Shown piece by piece: positions 10,444 to 11,530 of a stretch of 11,530 nucleotides of DNA (the first letter of the stretch is position 1; each line of letters starts with the position of its first letter). This DNA comes from Nitrososphaeraceae archaeon (GTDB taxonomy: Archaea; Thermoproteota; Nitrososphaeria; Nitrososphaerales; Nitrososphaeraceae): NCBI GenBank assembly GCA_025937665.1, contig JAICQW010000042.1, forward strand, positions 1 through 11,530, read 5' to 3'. Position numbers and translations under genes: made by a program. The notes beneath the pieces are model-generated. The model saw only the letters and a list, made by a program, of their open reading frames with translations, was not told the origin of the DNA and did no database searches.

Positions 10444-11526
10444 TTGGAAATACCAGTGAGTGCTAGTTCATTGAAGGTAGCGGTATATGGTCTAAGTACA
10501 GAGGGATACAAAATCGCATCACATATTTCCAATAAAGGTATACCTGTCTCAATTATCGATGACTCATCAGGAATGGCAATTACACTTAAACCAGATATAG
10601 CCAGGACATATTCTAGTGTAACTTCATTTATTCAGGATGAGACTCTTTTAGATTTTGAGCCATTTGACGTTGCTATCAATAATGCGTCTTTTATTTTCTT
10701 TACCCCAAGGATTAGAAAATCTTGGCCCGATGCAAAGAACCACATTGGATCTAAATTTCAAGATGTAGTAAATCACGTGAACAAAGATAGCTCTATAATT
10801 TACACAGTTCCTGCAGGTTTTGGCGTAAATAATGAAAACATAACTTTGATTGAACACAGAACCGGTCTTAGTGTTGGAAAAAATATTTTCTATCATTATT
10901 TACCAATTAGTTCCATTTCCCCAACTGTCTTTGAATCAATTATTGGCACACGGTCTGAAATGAATGCAAACCTTGAAAGTATGCTAACCGAACTTCATCC
11001 TGAAAAAACTATGAAGGTAGTAGATATTGAATCGGCGGAATATATCTACTGCATAAGAGTTCTAAGACATTATGGTTTGATGTCACCAATTTTTGAAATT
11101 TGTAAATTTGCCGATAGTACATTTCAATCTCAATTGATAGAAAGTCAATCATTTGATGATATGTATCTTGACGATCTTGTGAGCGGTTTATTTGATTTGA
11201 ATACTATTTTATCATCTTTAACTGGAATTTCGCCCCTCACACTTTTACTCAAAGGCAATATAGCTACTGTTGAAAATTACATAAAGCATTTGACGGAACA
11301 AATCAAGATCATTCTCAAGAAATATGAATTAAAAGCTAGCAAAACAAAGGCAATAATTTCATGGACCTTTGATCCAAATGAAATGAGAGGTGATAGATTA
11401 GAAATCTTATCCAGATTGGAATCAAGATTAAGAGATTACGTAGGGGATGTGGAAAGGCAGGATTCTATGTTTGATTTTTACTCAAGTGAAAAAAAGCTGA
11501 TTGTTGTTTCGTGTTCCAATAATTGA
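10444..11526 (+). CDS. nucleotide-sugar dehydrogenase-like protein, apparently lacking the catalytic Cys motif
   Basis: The 360-residue chain opens with a Rossmann strand-loop-helix, KVAVYGLSTEGYKIASHI (11-28), followed by VSIIDD (35-40), where the acidic pair would hold the NAD ribose. A second part (FQDVVNHVNKDSSIIYTVPAGFG, 105-127) and a long helical C-terminal half resemble the layout of UDP-glucose/GDP-mannose dehydrogenases. I find no GGxCxPKD-type catalytic cysteine segment, so it may be a divergent or non-oxidising relative. Start choice is open: TTG 10444 is the longest, GTG 10456 suits a leaderless transcript, and TTG 10471 would begin right at KVAVYG. Divergent from the DUF354-type gene (85-bp gap), suggesting shared regulation in glycan metabolism. 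Confidence 0.72.
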   Translation: MEIPVSASSLKVAVYGLSTEGYKIASHISNKGIPVSIIDDSSGMAITLKPDIARTYSSVTSFIQDETLLDFEPFDVAINNASFIFFTPRIRKSWPDAKNHIGSKFQDVVNHVNKDSSIIYTVPAGFGVNNENITLIEHRTGLSVGKNIFYHYLPISSISPTVFESIIGTRSEMNANLESMLTELHPEKTMKVVDIESAEYIYCIRVLRHYGLMSPIFEICKFADSTFQSQLIESQSFDDMYLDDLVSGLFDLNTILSSLTGISPLTLLLKGNIATVENYIKHLTEQIKIILKKYELKASKTKAIISWTFDPNEMRGDRLEILSRLESRLRDYVGDVERQDSMFDFYSSEKKLIVVSCSNN

Positions 11527-11530
11527 TTCA

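Noticed and set aside
10359..10532. 58-codon N-terminal extension of the DUF354-type gene to an ATG at 10532
   Set aside because: It overlaps the divergent dehydrogenase-like gene and has no family-like sequence. GTG 10358 starts exactly at the typical RIWFDVLTPKQV opening.
1..11530. CRISPR arrays, insertion sequences, prophage or integration sites
   Set aside because: No regularly spaced repeats, transposase or integrase genes, or duplicated tRNA ends were seen. Gene content is mainly chromosomal housekeeping.

Overview
The window reads as an AT-rich chromosomal segment of an ammonia-oxidising archaeon (Thaumarchaeota/Nitrososphaeria), perhaps near Nitrosocosmicus because of the low GC content. 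The archaeal signs are ribosomal proteins uL1, uL10 (P0 type) and the eukaryote-like stalk protein L12/P1, an archaeal class I CCA-adding enzyme, a PAC2-family protein, tRNA genes that lack an encoded CCA and carry introns, and TATA boxes sitting about 26-32 bp before start codons (leaderless or nearly leaderless mRNAs). The genus is inference; the domain and phylum-level reading is well supported.

Layout, left to right. The 3' end of a PIG-L/LmbE-type deacetylase gene (2-382) is followed by an intron-containing tRNA-Arg(UCU) (608-697). Next comes a two-gene rpl1-rpl10 transcription unit (850-2406). It converges on rpl12 (2583-2897, minus), which lies downstream of an unidentified 168-residue gene on the same strand (2942-3448). 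Divergent from that gene is a tight RNA-repair-like operon, thpR-cca-kinase (3591-6224), whose genes overlap by 4 and 23 bp. A PAC2-family gene (6321-7064) converges on a 174-residue protein with a C-terminal helix-turn-helix-like segment (7150-7674, minus). A run of small, probably lineage-restricted genes follows: 100 residues (7817-8119), 110 residues (8231-8563, minus), and a winged-helix regulator (8689-8958). A tRNA-Gln(UUG) on the minus strand (9166-9258) contains a 20-nt insertion inside its D stem. The right edge has a divergent pair: a DUF354-type putative glycosyltransferase (9288-10358, minus) and a nucleotide-sugar-dehydrogenase-like protein (10444-11526).

How the genes fit together. 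The centre of the window is about tRNA and translation. Two interrupted tRNA genes need splicing and CCA addition; cca supplies the CCA end, and thpR encodes a 2H phosphoesterase of the family acting on 2',3'-cyclic phosphate or 2'-5' linked RNA ends. The ribosomal genes make the L1 stalk and the L10/L12 stalk. The two outer edges (PIG-L deacetylase on the left, DUF354 and sugar dehydrogenase-like proteins on the right) point to surface glycan or glycolipid metabolism.

I see no CRISPR array, transposase, integrase, phage gene or toxin-antitoxin pair. I do not see a clear undescribed multi-gene system. The signals most worth checking are the D-stem insertion in tRNA-Gln, the Asn in place of the expected third catalytic carboxylate in the CCA enzyme, a possible L1 autoregulatory RNA element inside rpl1, and paired CAAGAT inverted repeats at two divergent promoters.
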